A stretch of 64,000 bases of DNA from Apiospora phragmitis (GCA_038363925.1 JAQQWL010000006.1:3390501-3454500), one strand, 5' to 3'; numbered from the stretch's first letter, positions 1 to 14,700 are shown. Notes: generated by a model from the sequence alone, not told the origin. Translations and numbers: made by a program.

Positions 1-3000
1 TGCCTCAAACGTGACCACAAGTCCGTGCCGTCTGGCAGCTCCTTACTGGGGACAACTTGCGACCATGACGCCAGGGTCTGCTTGGGTTAGTTGCCCGCTC
101 CCGTGACCCGCGCTTCCATCCCAGTACCAGAAGCCAGCACACACCAGAGTATGGGATAGGACGCGAGCTGGCCCTTGCCAGCCTTGGGGCACGCTCCTCA
201 AGCATTGTTATGAATGCAACGGCCCGTTGGCCTATGTATTTTGCCATTGTTTTGACGGCAGGACACTTGCGTCAGCACGCCTTCAAGCATCTACTGATGT
301 CATTTTGTCCATGTTTGCTCGAAGGACATGCTTGGCCATGGAGAGCGCACCTCCTTTCCAACGACAAGCCAACAACAGTCGAGCAGAAGACGTCGACGCT
401 GATCTGATAGTGCCATATTCACAAGGCCAGATAAGTGGTGCTTCTCCCTTCTAACCTCTCTTGGAGCAACTAGAATCATCTTTCCAGACCAGTAGCGCGG
501 ACCCGGCCCACCAACTTTCTACACTATTTTCCAGGCTGATCATGCCATGCCAATTGCAGCATGCTTACCGCTCAAGCAATGTTGCGATCATCACTTCGTT
601 GTCAGCTTCTGGAAGCCTTCCGTATCAAGCTTGGCCAGAGAAGGTCAAGGCTTGGTGCAGTGAAGACTATCGAGTCCGGTTCGAAGGGAAATGCATTCCG
701 ACTGGCATTTCGTCGACGGAGACTCGTGTCAATCTTGCACTGCTTTTACGACTCCCTGAAGCTAGCCTCTTCGCCAAAGACGTCATGTCATCTAGCATAT
801 GTCTGCCACCATGGGTGCATAGGCAATAACAGCAAATATGAAATTCTTGCGCTATCTGTTCTGCCACAATCATCCAGCCATCCCTGTGCTTCTGCTGCAC
901 ATCGTCCCCTGCCCTATCTCAGACTAGGCTTGTTCTTACCGAGCTCGGCGAGGCTCATCGCACATCAAACACATTAACCTAGTGTTCGTCGCTGTGTGTG
1001 GGGGACTATGCGGACAGAACCGAAGGAGATCTGACGGCCAGGCTGGCGGGACCAGTGCACAGCCTGCCTGTCCAGTGGACTGAAGGATCAGTTGTTAACC
1101 CTTCCAACAGTCGGGATACCCGTTCACAGCTTACTTCAGCGACCTTGCTTGTTTCAGTAACGCAATGAGACGAGCATGGACTGCTGCAAAGCAGAGCTGG
1201 CTCGCCTTACAACTCCATCGCATTCACGACTAAAATAGGAGTTTGCCCATCGGTAGGATTATCTTCATGGCCCAATCGCAAAGGCCCGTGTAATGTGCGG
1301 GTGTCGGTGGATAAACAACATTAGAGGTCGACATGCCAAATCATGGCATGATCTCAACCAGCCTCACAATATTCGCATGTTCGCCAGCTCAATGGGCTTT
1401 CTATGGTTTCCCTGTCATGCATCCACGTCATGCAGGAGTGATCCACGGAAAAGACGAGGAGGCTTCCCTCTTTGGAAACCTAATGGGCACGAGAGGTAGG
1501 TGAGTGAAGAATGATACGTTTCCTGGCGGGCACTGGAGGGATCTGTATCACTGGTCACATGTCCAAGCGAGGATGCGTCTGAGATTGAGCCAATGCCGGT
1601 GTACGTTCATAGCTGGGGGATCTTGGCTCCCTCGCTAAACGGCAGGATCGAATGGGCCATCTTGCGATACCAACCCACGTCACGTCAAGTCAGTAAGGTC
1701 TAGCATCAAGTGGTGTCGAATCAGCACGCTTCCCATCGGACTGGTGCTGACCTTGTCCTAGTTTTGGCGCCATGGCCGAATAGATATCGCATCCCTACCG
1801 GGTATTGCAGACAGATCGGATGCCTACGATTCCCACAAGTTAACCAACGTTGAAGCGAACGGGCTCGCGGAAGTAGATTTCGCTCGGGCCCCGAGCAGAA
1901 CCCCGAGAAGAACCCCCATACTCTCGTACCTCAGCACCTTCATATCTGAGCATCGTTGTCTGCTGCAAGAGGAGGTTCGAAATTGGCGTAGACAGGAATG
2001 ACCAGTCCACACATGGTATCCTTTTGACCGCCCCTTTGGACCTACGTGCAACTAAAGGTTTCTGGCGCTTTGGAATCACCAATTGGACAGAAGAGATGCT
2101 ATGTCCTGGTTTTCTTTGGGCTCTTGGCCTGCAGAGGCATGTATTCTCTGATCCTCAGCTTCAGCACGACAGGCTATTCGTGGAAGCCACTCTGCGGCTC
2201 TCGGGTGATCATCCGTGAGTCCACCAGTGTCCCGAACCCCTGCACTAACACCCCTTGTCGAGCATTGGCACCCTTGTCGCAGTTGCTCACACACGTACGA
2301 CCGACACTGCTGCGGTAGAGCGCGTCAAATAAGCCCTAGAAGCGCGTTGCAGGCGCGGCGCAGCTGTCCAACTGACGAGTATGAGACCGCATGCTTTGTC
2401 GTCATAGCAACTGCTTAACCCTTTCGCCGCTGTATCTTCAGATACTGTCGAAAGACGTCCAACATCGGTGGTGAAGAAGGACAGCCCGCATTGATCATAA
2501 TACAAATACATGGAATACGCTCGGGCTCTTTTCGTATCCACTCACATAACACAACGCGTCAATCCCTGCTCGCATGATTCTTGAATCAGTCTTCTAAGCT
2601 TCTTCCGTCCAAGGACTCCAGCTCTCCGTCTGGCAGTGGTAGACAGCCATCAACCAACGGGACGGAGACCCGAGGCGGTGGCGCATTATCTTGCACTAAT
2701 ACTACTGCAGCACATAAACGAACGAGCACCCGCACCTGCGGCGCATCTCACCGACTTTGATGAACCTGCGGTGTTGATACATATGTAGGAGAGAGGGTAC
2801 AGGAACACGCTGTCCAAGCGCCAGTGGTTGTGCTAAGTAACACCAATAGACAGACAGCCAGACGGATATCCGATAGACAGGCGTCAAACGAGCGGATAAA
2901 TTTTCCGGGTTACGCGTTTCATGCCCGTCATCCTACGCATGGTCATCGTCGCAGCCTCTGTGGACTCTCTCTCGTAGCTATTCATGGTGGATAGACTGAA

Positions 3001-6000
3001 CTGCCATATGTATTGGAGGCTTGAGCACGACCACACCCTCCCATGTGCCGAGCGAAGGAAACGTTCTTTCGTCTTCGGTTTCCCCCTTTCCCACTCTCGA
3101 TAATCCATTCCCTACATAACTTAAGAAATGCAGGGATGTATATGGAGAAGGTGTTGCTTTTTTCTTTTACGGCGGGGGGCCTCCTCCCCCTCCTCGCAGA
3201 GTGGGCTCCTAAACAACAGTTCACACAGAATGCGACTGCACTCAGCAGTATCAAACGCTCCCTACGCCCGTGGGTTATCTGATGTTCCATAGATTATTCC
3301 CTGTTTGGGTTACAGCTCGTCTGGCAGGGCTTTTGACGTCTTGCTGGCGTGCTAAAAGGGCGTGCGTAAATGCACCGGTCTCTCTTCAGCCGCCGCCTGG
3401 GGGAGCCGTCTCAGACGGACTCGAAAATAGCACTACGGAGGAGGCATCCATGCCACATCAGCACCCTGGCCACACCGCTTTTCTAGAAGAAAAAGAAGCC
3501 CCCCGCACCCCCCTACTTTGCGTGACATCGAGTGCGGCCGCCCACTATACTTATCACCACCATTGGTGACAAGCAGCGGGCGGAGGGCAAGGGGAGGCGC
3601 AAACTATAAGACTGATTCAATATAGCTCTCAGCAATGGCCCGCGGTCCGCGTCCCGGGTCCTGCTCAAGATCATGCGTGTTTACCTGGTCCTTGTTACGG
3701 CGATCCCTTTCTTCCATCTCCACCATCAGCAGTCTGATTGCTGCGAAGCGAGCGATCATCTTTAACCTTAACCTCTTGTAACCTGCCGTGAGCTTGTTCC
3801 CTTCACACTTGGCTGCGAACATACGCGTACCTGCTGGCACACCAGGATGATGAATAAGCGAGTAGTATTCCTAGCCTGCCCTCCCGTGGGGAGGCCTCTC
3901 GGCCTGAAACAAAATACGACGAGGTGTAGCTGAATATACCGCACGCATGCCGGGCGGCACCCCTGAGTAGGGCAAGAGGTAGGTTAGAGCGCCGCCGGAG
4001 CCGTAGTCGCAATGATGACTTACCTCCGCCGAGCTGCGACCTGGTGGGTTTGCGCAATGGACTTACGCACCCGGCGGGTTAGGTGCTAGACCAGTACGGG
4101 CTGCGGCTGGAGATCCCCGACCCGCTCACCGTTGTCTCCTGAATCCTGGAAGCGCTGGGAGGTCCCGCCCTTCATGCGGGTGTTGTTTAGGCGGTGATAC
4201 GTGCTCGGCTTTTTGCAGAGTGTTGTTGGCAGGCTACGAGCATTCCACGGTGTTTTGCATTGGTTTCCTGGCCGTTACCGCCCCCGAGACAGCGAGGAGG
4301 CAAGGGTTGTGACCCAGCTCGGATGCGACGATCAAGAGAAGAGGGGTTGCCTCTTGTCTGTCATAGTATTTTCCACGATGATGGTATTTTCCATCTCCGC
4401 AAGCTTGTGTCCTTGAGTCCAGAGGACGGAATGTCTGCAGGACTGACGACCCTTCCTGGGACTGTGTCTTGGCGGACACTGTCAGTGGTAGCCGTTCACT
4501 AATTTAGATCCATGGGACCTATGTTCACAGCGCTCACCGGTGCTATTATATTATAGATCATTATGAGAAGAATCAGGTCTTGTAGTTATAACAAAATCCC
4601 GGATAGCTATCCGGAATGGCAAAAAGGGTGGTTTACTTGAACTCGCGTGCATTAGCTGTGATTCACTCGTTTGCTAAAAGCTGCTCCTGCATCACACTAG
4701 CCCTCGGGGTGTGATATCTACTAATATCTACTCATCGAGGGACAGAAAGCAGGTAACGGAATGACTGCTGAGCTTAAAAGTCGCCAAGCAGGCAGAGGAG
4801 CAATCTATTTTCGACGAAGAGAAAGAGTGATCGAGGCTGAGGTCTTCAGCACAGTAGGAAATCGTGTGAAAGACCGTCAATATACTGAACGAACATAACC
4901 ATAACAGCACACTCAACACTCAAAAGCATCTCAGTGTTCCTGATTGATGGCTAACTACGTATCTCTGTCTTGGAATAACCTATTCGCAGTAGTTGAATGG
5001 CTCCAGGCCCATGTTCACGCTCATGTGTAAATTAGATATAGCTTCCCGAATGCGATTGCCAGAAGCCATCTGCGCCGGTATGGATGAGTTCTACATGACC
5101 CGCATCCAACCAGAGTGGCACACATTCAAAAGTGTCAATTGTAATCGACCTGTATCACTTAAAGCTACTCAAGTTCATACAGGCTCAAGTTCGTTGCCAG
5201 TCCGGCCCATCGAACACGGAGTCGGCTTTTCCACGATTGTAGTATGTACACAGGACTGATGGGTATGGGCAGCGTCCCCCTTTTTCCTTCGAGTGCCGTA
5301 TTCATTGAACCGAGTTTGGTGCAGAATCCTCTGCATGAGTCTGCTGTGGGCGGTGCATATTGTGAATATAGATACAGCTGGAAGGCAATTTGGTCGGCGA
5401 CGCTTCCCGGACAAAATATACGAGTTGCCCCTATTTGACATTGGCAACTTAAATATACGAGCTCCTTAACAGACACCAAGATGCATACATAGGTCGCTCT
5501 TGGGAAGTACCATCCAAACCCTGTGGCCGAGTCCACGCGTTACCGCCTTGGACTTGATGCCACCTTTCGATGGGAAGCCCGTGATCTTCGAGGCCAGCTC
5601 AGGGCTGGCTTTATTTGGATAATTCGCCTCATGGATTGGGCAGTTCTATCTAAAGGCTGCAGTCCTCTTGCCTCCAATTGATTCATATCCAGCTACTCAG
5701 TCGTTTTTCCTATCGTATCCCTAGCTCTTCTTGCCTTTCGCCGAGCCTCTGATTGCGCAGAGAAGTGCTTGAGTAAACGAGAGATTGTCGTACGTTTGCC
5801 GACACAGAAGGGCTCTAGACATATCTTCTACGCAGTTCCCCTCGTCCTGCATCATAAGTGGTGCCTTTTCTCATTGTCAGCATGATCCGCAACGCGTTTA
5901 CAGGTCGTGCTACATCTCAACCACTATATCAAGCATCAAGATCACGTATCCACCAAGCTAGTATTTTTCTCTGTAAGAAAGTGTCGATGTTGCTGTTAGA

Positions 6001-9000
6001 CATGCAACTGCTCTATCTACACGCTTCTTAAAGAAGAAAGATGAGGAACGCAAGACTGCCCTTTCTTGCGCAGATGCGCCATCCACAATGATGGTGCTAT
6101 CCTAGACGCCAATATGATATCCACGGCATTGAATGGTGCGGCAGGTCACGCTATATTACCCTCGACGAACGTAGCATACTAGACGGATATGCCTTATGAT
6201 GCATGTCCTATGGCAAGATATCACTGCAACATGGCGGAGCCTCGCCTCAGGTGAGATTGGAAGAGGATGGAGGGTTACGTTCTCTCCAGCTACGAGGCAT
6301 CGACGAAGCCTCCTCATACGCCATACCCAAGTAATATAGCTGCGAGTACTGAAATTTTAATGTTTCGAAGAGTTCGATCATAACGAGCCGGCATCACGAT
6401 ACTTCATCTAATGTAGTGATTTCCCTATGGCAAGCGAACTTCAAGGGGAGGATGTCATATGCACCCGAGACATATCTTCGGCCCAACAGCCACACGCTGC
6501 TCATGAGTACTCCCGAGGTCCAAAAATGCTAGCCCCCGAGGGTGGCTCTCGCTGTGTGCATGGAAATGATCATCTGCAAACCTATATTTCTTGGGGTTCC
6601 GGGGTAAGCATTGTTTCTATCAGTCGACTGAATATCTCAACTGCATTCAGCGCATGGCCTCCCCGAGAACCCTCTTTGGCATAGGGCTTCATTAAAGCCC
6701 CCAGAAGACTTGCAAGGGGACAAGATAACGGGGAAGGCGTGGCCGTCACATTAAATTCGTGACCTGGAGGCTGCGTCTTATGTAATGAGGAACGTTGGGT
6801 TGCCATGGGGGATCGTTAATTCTGTGATGCATCGAGACTCTCCCCCACGCCCGAGGCTGATCGCTGATGGGATGATAATGAGAGACAAGTAGGGCTTGTT
6901 TACTAGATGAGATGCCAATAGCCAGGAGGCTGACTTTCGTCGTCACTAGGTCAGCCTGACAGACCATGTGCAAAGCAAGACCTCGCTTGGCTGACCGTCT
7001 ATGGCGACGAGACCTGCATGTGGCCTTCACTTATTCTTTTGCTGTCCTATGAGCTTTGTTGGGGATTTGTTCTTTTATTTCGCGACGATGGCTAATATAA
7101 ATTGGTCGGTTGTGAGCCACGGCACAGCCCTCCTGGTAAGCCACCCGAAAGCCCCGGCGAAACGAGGCCGACGGTAGTACGGCTTGATTAGAAATGTCAC
7201 CAAGCCCCTTTATTGCAAGTAATGCTATTCTGGGGAGGTGACTCATTCCAGGTGAGTGCCGCGCATCGGAAACAGCATAGGGAATACGAATAGCAAACGA
7301 CGAATGTTGAGTAGTACCATCGTGATATGCTTGCCAGATGTACGTGGGGGCTGCAGATCATGCAAAATCAAGAAACCTAACAATAAAAATAATATAATCC
7401 AGTTTGTCACAAAGATATGAGCGAGATAATATAAGAATAAATAGTATCATTTGATCGTTTCCTGAAAAATGCCTGGGTAACTCCAAGTATCCAAGCCTCC
7501 TGGGGTACAAACACATGAGATGAAAACAAAAACCAACCGGCTGGAATTCTGACCTGAACACACCAACCCAACAGGCTCACGTTCCGGCCGCCAGCTCAGC
7601 ATTACCAACGGCAAGGTGCCAACAAACAGACCGCATGGTGAAGAAGGCTCAATTGACTCAGTCTGAATCTCGTAAGAGGCAGTGAACCAGATCGTCAGGG
7701 TCTGCGTCATCGGTTCACACGATCGCTTGAGCAGGTAATTAAGCTACTTTTACCTGCTACTTGGGTTTGAACAGGAAAGCTCGCCCATCACATGTGCCTG
7801 TGAGACATGGACAACGCAGTGGGCTGGGCTGGGGGCAGCCTGGGGGGTGGACGCCGTCCCGTCCATTCCCCCCACCTTTTACCCCGTGTACAGGTAAAAC
7901 GGTAGTAGGGAGGGTATGGGCCGTAGGGGGTAGGTCGGGCATGCCCAGTTTGCCAGTTTAGGCGTCGGCTTCCTCCCCCGCCCGCTTGCGTTATGTAAGT
8001 GAACTTCACCGCCCCCGAGGAAGCTGGGGGGCCTGACTTGACTTGCATATAAACTAAGGTCATCTGAAAAGCCAACGATGAGTTGGCAGACTTTAGACAT
8101 GCAATGATATCGCGAGGAATGTTTCTGGCCACACCTTTTATCTCGAGGGGGGCACCGGTGAAGTCGACAAACGGCATCGAGATTAAGAGACATAAAAGAA
8201 TAAATGATTATTCGAATTGATTAAACATGATAAAGGAAGTAAGTCGCACCGTTTAACTGTCACTACCTTGATTGACCGGAAAATGAATAGGGACGGCGGG
8301 TCGACCATGTTCGCCGCATTCGTAATACAGCGCTGGATTCAGAGTAGCGGCCGCCACGACGATGACTCCAGAAGACACCAGATGCCGCGTGAAGGGTGAC
8401 GATGCCGGCAATCACCCTGTGGAGTTCCCTTCGGTCATGATTCTTGAGCCTTTACTCATTGGCCTGTAGACCTAGTGAAAGATATACACCGTAGGTCAGC
8501 ACCTTTGATGGCGACAGTCGAAAAACGGGTTCAGAGCTACAGGCGATACCAGTGTTGCTTGCGCGGCGCTGTTGCGCATCCACGGGCGCCATCGTTTGTT
8601 GTGTGATGGGGAGCTGCAGGGTGGGGTTGGGTGTTTCTGTGTGCCCCAGGTGCTCGATCAATGTCCTTCACCTTATCGCTGGCCTGTCACTGAACGGATG
8701 CCCGGGTCCCGAGATTGGTGCGCGTGAGACGACAAATCATCGGGCGGTCGTCCCGTCGTCAACTCGCAACCCGCCGGCAGTTAATTATCATGCAGAACCA
8801 GTCATCTGCATTCCTCACCGTCGTCGGGCGCAAGTGATAACCGCAGTGCTATACAGGCCTGATGGTTGGCTCACCTAGCCTGATTCAAGGTAGGGATGAA
8901 GTGAAGACACATGTCGCCGCCCATATTGCCCTCGCCTAGATAGAATCAATCTGCCATGCCCAAAAGTGCCTAGGTAAGTCGGGTAAGTCCTTCAGCAGTG

Positions 9001-9587
9001 CGACCGAGGCAGAGTTGTGTGTAGGGTTAGGCCGTCGATAAGCAGGTAAAGCACAAGGGACACCGGTACGGAGGTCGTAATTCGGCTGAGTGGGAGCTCT
9101 TGCTGCTTGTCTCAAAGTCCTGCACTATCCACGAATGAACCAAGATGAATTGGAATGATCCAGAATGAATCATCCAGGCCGGGCCCCAGCCCTACGGCCG
9201 GACAACCCACACCGAGCCTCGCCGAAGTCAAGCACAGACCCTCGGAACCAAGTAGTGGCCAATAACGTCAGCTGGGAATGAACAACCAGTGTATGAATAA
9301 TCCTCACATCGCGACCTCCAATGATACTGATTTTCCTGAGTGACTCACGCATCGAATGGTGAGCTGCTGGGAAACTTACTTAAGTACATCCTCTATGCTT
9401 CTGTTGCCACCAATTCAACCTGTTGTAACACTGGAAGGATCGATATCTGGACCAACGATCCTTCGGGCACCCCAGCAACTCAGCAGATACGCTGCAGGTA
9501 CAAGCACAACTAGCCAGTTGTTACAATTTCACTGTACTCTACGACCTGGAAACTATTTACGCACACCCTCTCTGCCTTGCATCTGCC
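1..9587. other. Intergenic region without supportable genes
   Basis: No reading frame here looks like a protein: the longest open frames are about 130 codons, often overlap on both strands, have no recognisable motif and no codon bias like the real genes further right. Composition is not visibly AT-rich, so the usual signature of RIP-mutated transposon relics is not obvious. I saw no tRNA T-loop with matching stems, no long direct terminal repeats and no telomere-like array. What this DNA does is unknown from sequence alone. Confidence 0.6.
9434..9464. repeat. 9-bp inverted repeat upstream of the CHY zinc-finger gene
   Basis: Arms GAAGGATCG (9434-9442) and CGATCCTTC (9456-9464) are perfect reverse complements around a 13-nt loop, about 125 nt before the start codon at 9588. 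It could be a dyad operator or a hairpin in the 5' leader; no function is shown by the sequence. Confidence 0.4.
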
Positions 9588-11701
9588 ATGTTCTCCACCA
9601 ATAATCTCCCGCAGGGGGCAGTCGATGGCCAGCAAGCGGTCTCGCAACCACGTGCAGAACGTGTTGTGCCTAAACCTATTCCCCAATCACAGACTCTGGA
9701 TCCACGGAATTATCAGATCGAGCAACTGAAGCGGAGGTTCTCGCCACGGATATCGAGCCTCCAGAATGGCACTACAAATGTGCAGTTCCAACTTAAGCCC
9801 TCAGACCCGGACTTTCCCTTTGAGTTGGACTATTTGGAATGCGAACTGCAGATCCCCGAATCATATCCAGATCGAAACCCGGCTCTGCGTGTGCGGAATA
9901 GGGACATACCCCGGGGGTTCAGTGTCAACATCGAGAGAGGATGGGACAAACTGGTTGACGAGAAGAAGCCTGGCACCACACTCCTAGCGCTCACAAACGC
10001 TCTCGACAAAGAACTCGAAGCTTTTCTATCGGAGAAGCAAACTGATACTGTGAAACTGGTCTCGTTCAAGGACACGAGGCACATGGAATACTCAGCAACG
10101 CCAACAAGCACCGTGGCTGAACCGGCTCCAACTACGGAACCCCCGTCGAAACCTCACAGACCCTACGTTCCCAGAGGAGTCATTTACGAAAGACCAGATC
10201 GCCCGAGCCAAATCCAGGCGTGCTCAGGAGACCAGGCAACTTGACGCGCGAATGGGACGCTTGACCCTGTTCCACAAATCCGCGGATGGAGTGGTTTACA
10301 CTTTGCCCCTGGAGCCGAAACGCCGCCATGATCTGCCCTCGAGGCTCCGGGCAGTCCAATCTGTCCAGATGATTATACCTTTACTGTACCCTCTGCAGAA
10401 ACTCAGAATATTACTCAACGATGTGGAATCCGAGGATGCCGAGGTAGTGGAGGAAGCATTTGCTACCCGAGCTGCTCAGCAAAATCAAATGTCCCTCATG
10501 TCGCATTTGAACTATCTTGCGCAGAACATGCATGTTCTAGCTAAGGCTGCCAAGCCTCCAGCACCTAGCAAGCCTACAGTTGAGAAAGCCCCGGTGGATA
10601 AAGGGAAAGAAAAGGCACTACCTAACCAGGATGGCAAAGATGACAAAAGCCACATCCAACACATACCGCGGCCTCCGGAATGGGTCATTGTTGGCGAATC
10701 AGAGGAATCGGATTCCGATGACCTGGAGTCGTGGGATTCGGAGGAGGGTGAATCTGACGGTGGCGTGGTGATTGTTTCCTCGGAAAGGGTGAAGAAGCCG
10801 GTAGATACGCACCCACAGGAACGCGGAACCTCTATTTCGTTCCCGTTCATCGAACTGCATGGCATTGAGCTGCTGCAAGTGTCGATTCTCAGCATCAACG
10901 TCAAGTGTGAGCGGTGTCGAACCATCAACGAGGTCACCGGCTTGCAGCCAAATGCAGAGAAGACGAGCAGCTGCAAGAAATGTGCGACACCGTTCAGGGC
11001 AACATTCCGTCAGGAGATGGTACACCAGAATTCTACCCGTGCTGGTTTCATTGACGTGTCCGGCTGCACGGCGGCGGACATGTTACCCAGGTAAGCTTCA
11101 AGCTCTCATAGAAGGGAAAGCCCGTTTGGCTTACTGATATTTCTATAGTACAATGGTTCCCACGTGTGGACGGTGCTCTACTGCAAGCCCCGGGCTAGTA
11201 TCGGTCCGGGGCGACGTCACCACCAACGTCTGCCGCGAATGTCATGGCAAATTCTCGTTCAAGATCCCCGAAGTCAAATTCCTCGCCATCAGCCACGGCG
11301 CTGCACTGCCGCCCACGATGGGTCCGAAACGACGACAGGAGAAGCTGGGTCTCCACATCGGCGATCCGCTTCCCAACAACGGGTCGTGTGCCCATTATAA
11401 GCGCTCCTTCCGCTGGTTCCGGTTCTCCTGTTGCAGCAAAGTCCACTCGTGCGACAAGTGTCATGACGAGGCCGAGGACCACCTCAACGAGTGGGCCAAC
11501 CGGATGATATGCGGCTGGTGCAACCGGGAGCAGAACTACGCCGTGGAGGCGTGCGGGTTCTGCGGGCGGAGCGTCATCGGCAAGAAGGGCCGAGGCTTCT
11601 GGGAGGGCGGCAAGGGCACCCGAGATAAGAGGAGGATGAGCCGTAAGGACAAGCGCAAGTACCAGCGCGTCGGGGGTGGCGAGGCGAAGAAGAAGGACTG
11701 A
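9588..11701 (+). CDS. RWD-like / CHY-type zinc-finger protein (apparent frameshift)
   Basis: Two exons, 9588-11090 and 11149-11701, around a 58-nt intron (gtaagc..tatag). Residues about 40-140 resemble an RWD/UBC-like fold (LDYLECELQIPESYPDRNPA). A low-complexity acidic Ser/Asp stretch follows, then paired Cys-x-x-Cys knuckles (KCERC, SCKKC, PTCGRC, VCREC). Near residues 580-630 comes a CHY zinc finger (CAHYKRSFRWFRFSCC, HSCDKCHDEAEDH, CGWCNREQ, CGFC), and the tail is strongly basic. CHY fingers bind zinc and occur in RCHY1-type ubiquitin ligases and in Hot13; this fungal architecture has no role I can name. The frame changes by one base between about 10120 and 10180: the first frame stops at 10244, while the +1 frame continues in family-like fashion (QIARAKSRRAQETRQLDARMGRL). 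The exon total is one base over a multiple of three, and correction would give about 684 residues. It could be a base-call error or a true mutation. Confidence 0.75.
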
Positions 11702-14700
11702 TGTGGTGGATGGATGGCTTCATCACATTTTCTATCACGATGTCCCTGCACGGGCTGCGCCCCGAGAGAAAAGGGGCTTACCTAGGTACATGCCTTCCAA
11801 GGCGTTTACCGCACGTCGGTACCAATATCTCCTGATAAGCATGGGGTAATAAGTGTAACATTACCTCAATGAATAGGAGCACCAACGGCACCTGCCCAAC
11901 GCCACTCGACAAGTCCCAAAACATTACTGATGCTTTTTGAACGATATGATATGACATTCTGGTATTCTGGTAGGCTCACCGTGATCGTGCTGAAGCCCGG
12001 GCGTGTGGCAGACGCCGGACCGGTAGGTGGGCTACGTCACACAAATCATGGCGGCTAATATGCGACGGTCATTTGGCACACAACCTACATAGTGGTCACG
12101 CACACCACACACACACATACCTTTGTTCCTTGCATATCAGACATAACACAACTCAATTCGCTATCCAGGATAGGAGAATTTGGCACTGGTGGGTGTTTCG
12201 GAGAGGAAAACTTGTCAAGTTATTCGCTTCCAGCAAGTCGGGATCTGTCTCTGCGAAAGGGGGTAAAAGAGAGACGAAGGTGGCTGGTCGGTCCTGGTCC
12301 AACCAAGCTCAAGTACCGGGATCGACGACCTGTTTCTTCCTCTTGTTCATGGACCACCAACACCGCGGACATCGAGATAATATTTCGGAATTTATCGATA
12401 ATTAACATGTTCTCGGATTTTTAATATTATTTTGAGCCTGTTCATGTTTGTTTGTCCGTGTTTGATTTTCGGTGATATCCCTGCTGCACTTTGCCTTATA
12501 TTTACATACATGTCTCGGGCCCCACGCTGCGACAGGCAACGGACAAGAATCACATGAGGTACTCTAGCTAAATATATACCCGACTCCTCTGTGAACTATA
12601 GCACAATGTGAAGTACACTTTAGGGAAAGATACGGGGGAACATTGATGCCACGGGCTGTTACGGAACATGACGGGCTACTATTCCGTTGCTTCTTGGGGA
12701 ATATAATATCTGTTCTCCGGCCCTGCTTTCCCAATATTTCCCGGGGGTGTCGATGATTTTGGGGGAAACGTTGAAAAAGAAACCAGAAAACTTGGACTTT
12801 TATCCGGGAGCCGTTCGTCATTTTGGACCCCCTCTTTTCTAGCAGTTGGGGAAGAAGTGGAATCGTGGGGTAACGGACACCGAATTCGTTTCTAGTAACA
12901 AATAGCTCGGAGAGTCTTAACTGTTGTATGATGCTATATCCTCCAAACTTCCAAGTTCCCTAACTGCTGATCAACAACAGCTGCAGTCAGTGGGCCACTA
13001 TGTTGCGGGATGATGATATGTCATATCAGGTTGGAGTCATTTCACGAGTCAAGTTACTGCAATCACCTGAACTGCTATGACTTTTGGGGGGGGATACCAG
13101 GGTCCGTGTTTTATATGGCAACTCTCGTCCTGTTCACTGTCTGCTTCGCAAGCCCAGCAAACATGGTGGTCGTTGGTTGGTGCGATTAGTTTGTATCCCC
13201 TTACAAAAATGCTGAAATTATTGAAGTGTACCCCGGGGATGTTAGCCGCCATCGCGTATCTTGTCCCGCCTGACAGGGCATAGGGTACCTCACCCTGGCT
13301 GGTTGCCCGCCGGCGTACCAGAAGCATACAAATTTTTGTATCTCGATGAGCATCGGCAGAGTCCTACCAGGAAGCAGATCCTTGTCTCTGCGACGTTTCG
13401 TTAGTCGGGATCTGTCCCGCGGTCTTATGACAGGCTCTTTTATCAGTATTATATTTAGTCCGTCGAATAGGCACTCTCGCGGCAATGATTTGTAGTCTGG
13501 TCGTCTTTAACGGGAGGAGACGAGACAGAATTGTCACACGGCGGTTTACAATACCACCTATGGAGTAATTGTACCGCAGGGTGGGAGCGGGGGTATTCAA
13601 TGAAAGAATCTTTCGAGATATGACAGGCTGGGCGGTACTTCTATTGAATGAGTAAACCCAGTTTGCCGTTGTCCTGTTTACCATGCATCGCACTCACGCA
13701 TCTGATGACTACCACAAGGCTGATGGCCGGTTACGCACATCCCCCCACGAGTCACACAGGTGGCGTCACTGAGAAGGGAAGTCGTAGCAAGCGAACCATG
13801 CCAGCACTGCAGTAGTATGTAGTTGTCAGTACAGGATGGAAGAGTCATGAGACTGCACGAGCGCACAGGAGTTACGAGTCAAACCGGATTGTTCTCTTGG
13901 CTACTACTTACGCAAGCAAGCGCAAACCCAGTCGCCGGTTTCGCTGTAAGCTTACCCTGATACAGATTGACTTGCATAGATACAATCTTGAGATCGATAT
14001 TGATCTGCATGTACCTTCCCAATCGGAGACCATATCAGCCTACCGTGTTGAAGCGAGCGGGATATGCAAAGCGCGATTTGATCCATGCGACTCTGTATGT
14101 CCCGTCGACGCAAGGTTATCGGCAATACGAGCTTCTCCTGTATGGATCGCGGGCATGATATCAAAATCACTGATACCGAAGATTCTGGATTTGTGGAGGA
14201 AGCCTGGGGAAGATGTCACGGCTTGCTCACCCACTGAGCCGCCTTGGATTGTGGCGGATAGTTGCAGCTTACGTGGAGAATGTACAGGTAGCAAGCTAGC
14301 AGTTTTGGTTTAATATTTCGTGCGAATGGATATATTAACTAATTCCAAATCGACATGCTGGGGAAAGGAGATAAATTCAATAAAAATATTTGTATATAAA
14401 TCACATCGATAATACGTCGTGAATTTTGCAGGTTACAGACCCCGGTCTTTCCATGATTCCCTTGCAAAGCATGGCTAAACAATACTCCGTACTCCTTTCG
14501 CCCAACCACATGATGCTATCCCAACTTGCTCGGCCGGCATTATTGTGGAGTCTGGGGAAATCATTACTAACTCGACCTTGCCCTGACCGGGTTTGTACGT
14601 AAGTCAGTCATTTACTTACTAGCGATGCCGTACGTTTCCTCGACAAGTCGACATTGCATCACGCTGCCTGGCAGGTCTGGCTCGTGTTGAACGGTCGTTT

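Noticed and set aside
10120..10260. Programmed +1 frameshifting in the CHY zinc-finger gene
   Set aside because: I see no known slippery site or stimulatory structure, and similar one-base indels occur in other genes of this window, which points to sequence error or simple mutation.
13897..14313. 138-codon ATG frame in the large gene-free region
   Set aside because: No recognisable domain, no codon bias like the real genes, overlapped by open frames on both strands.
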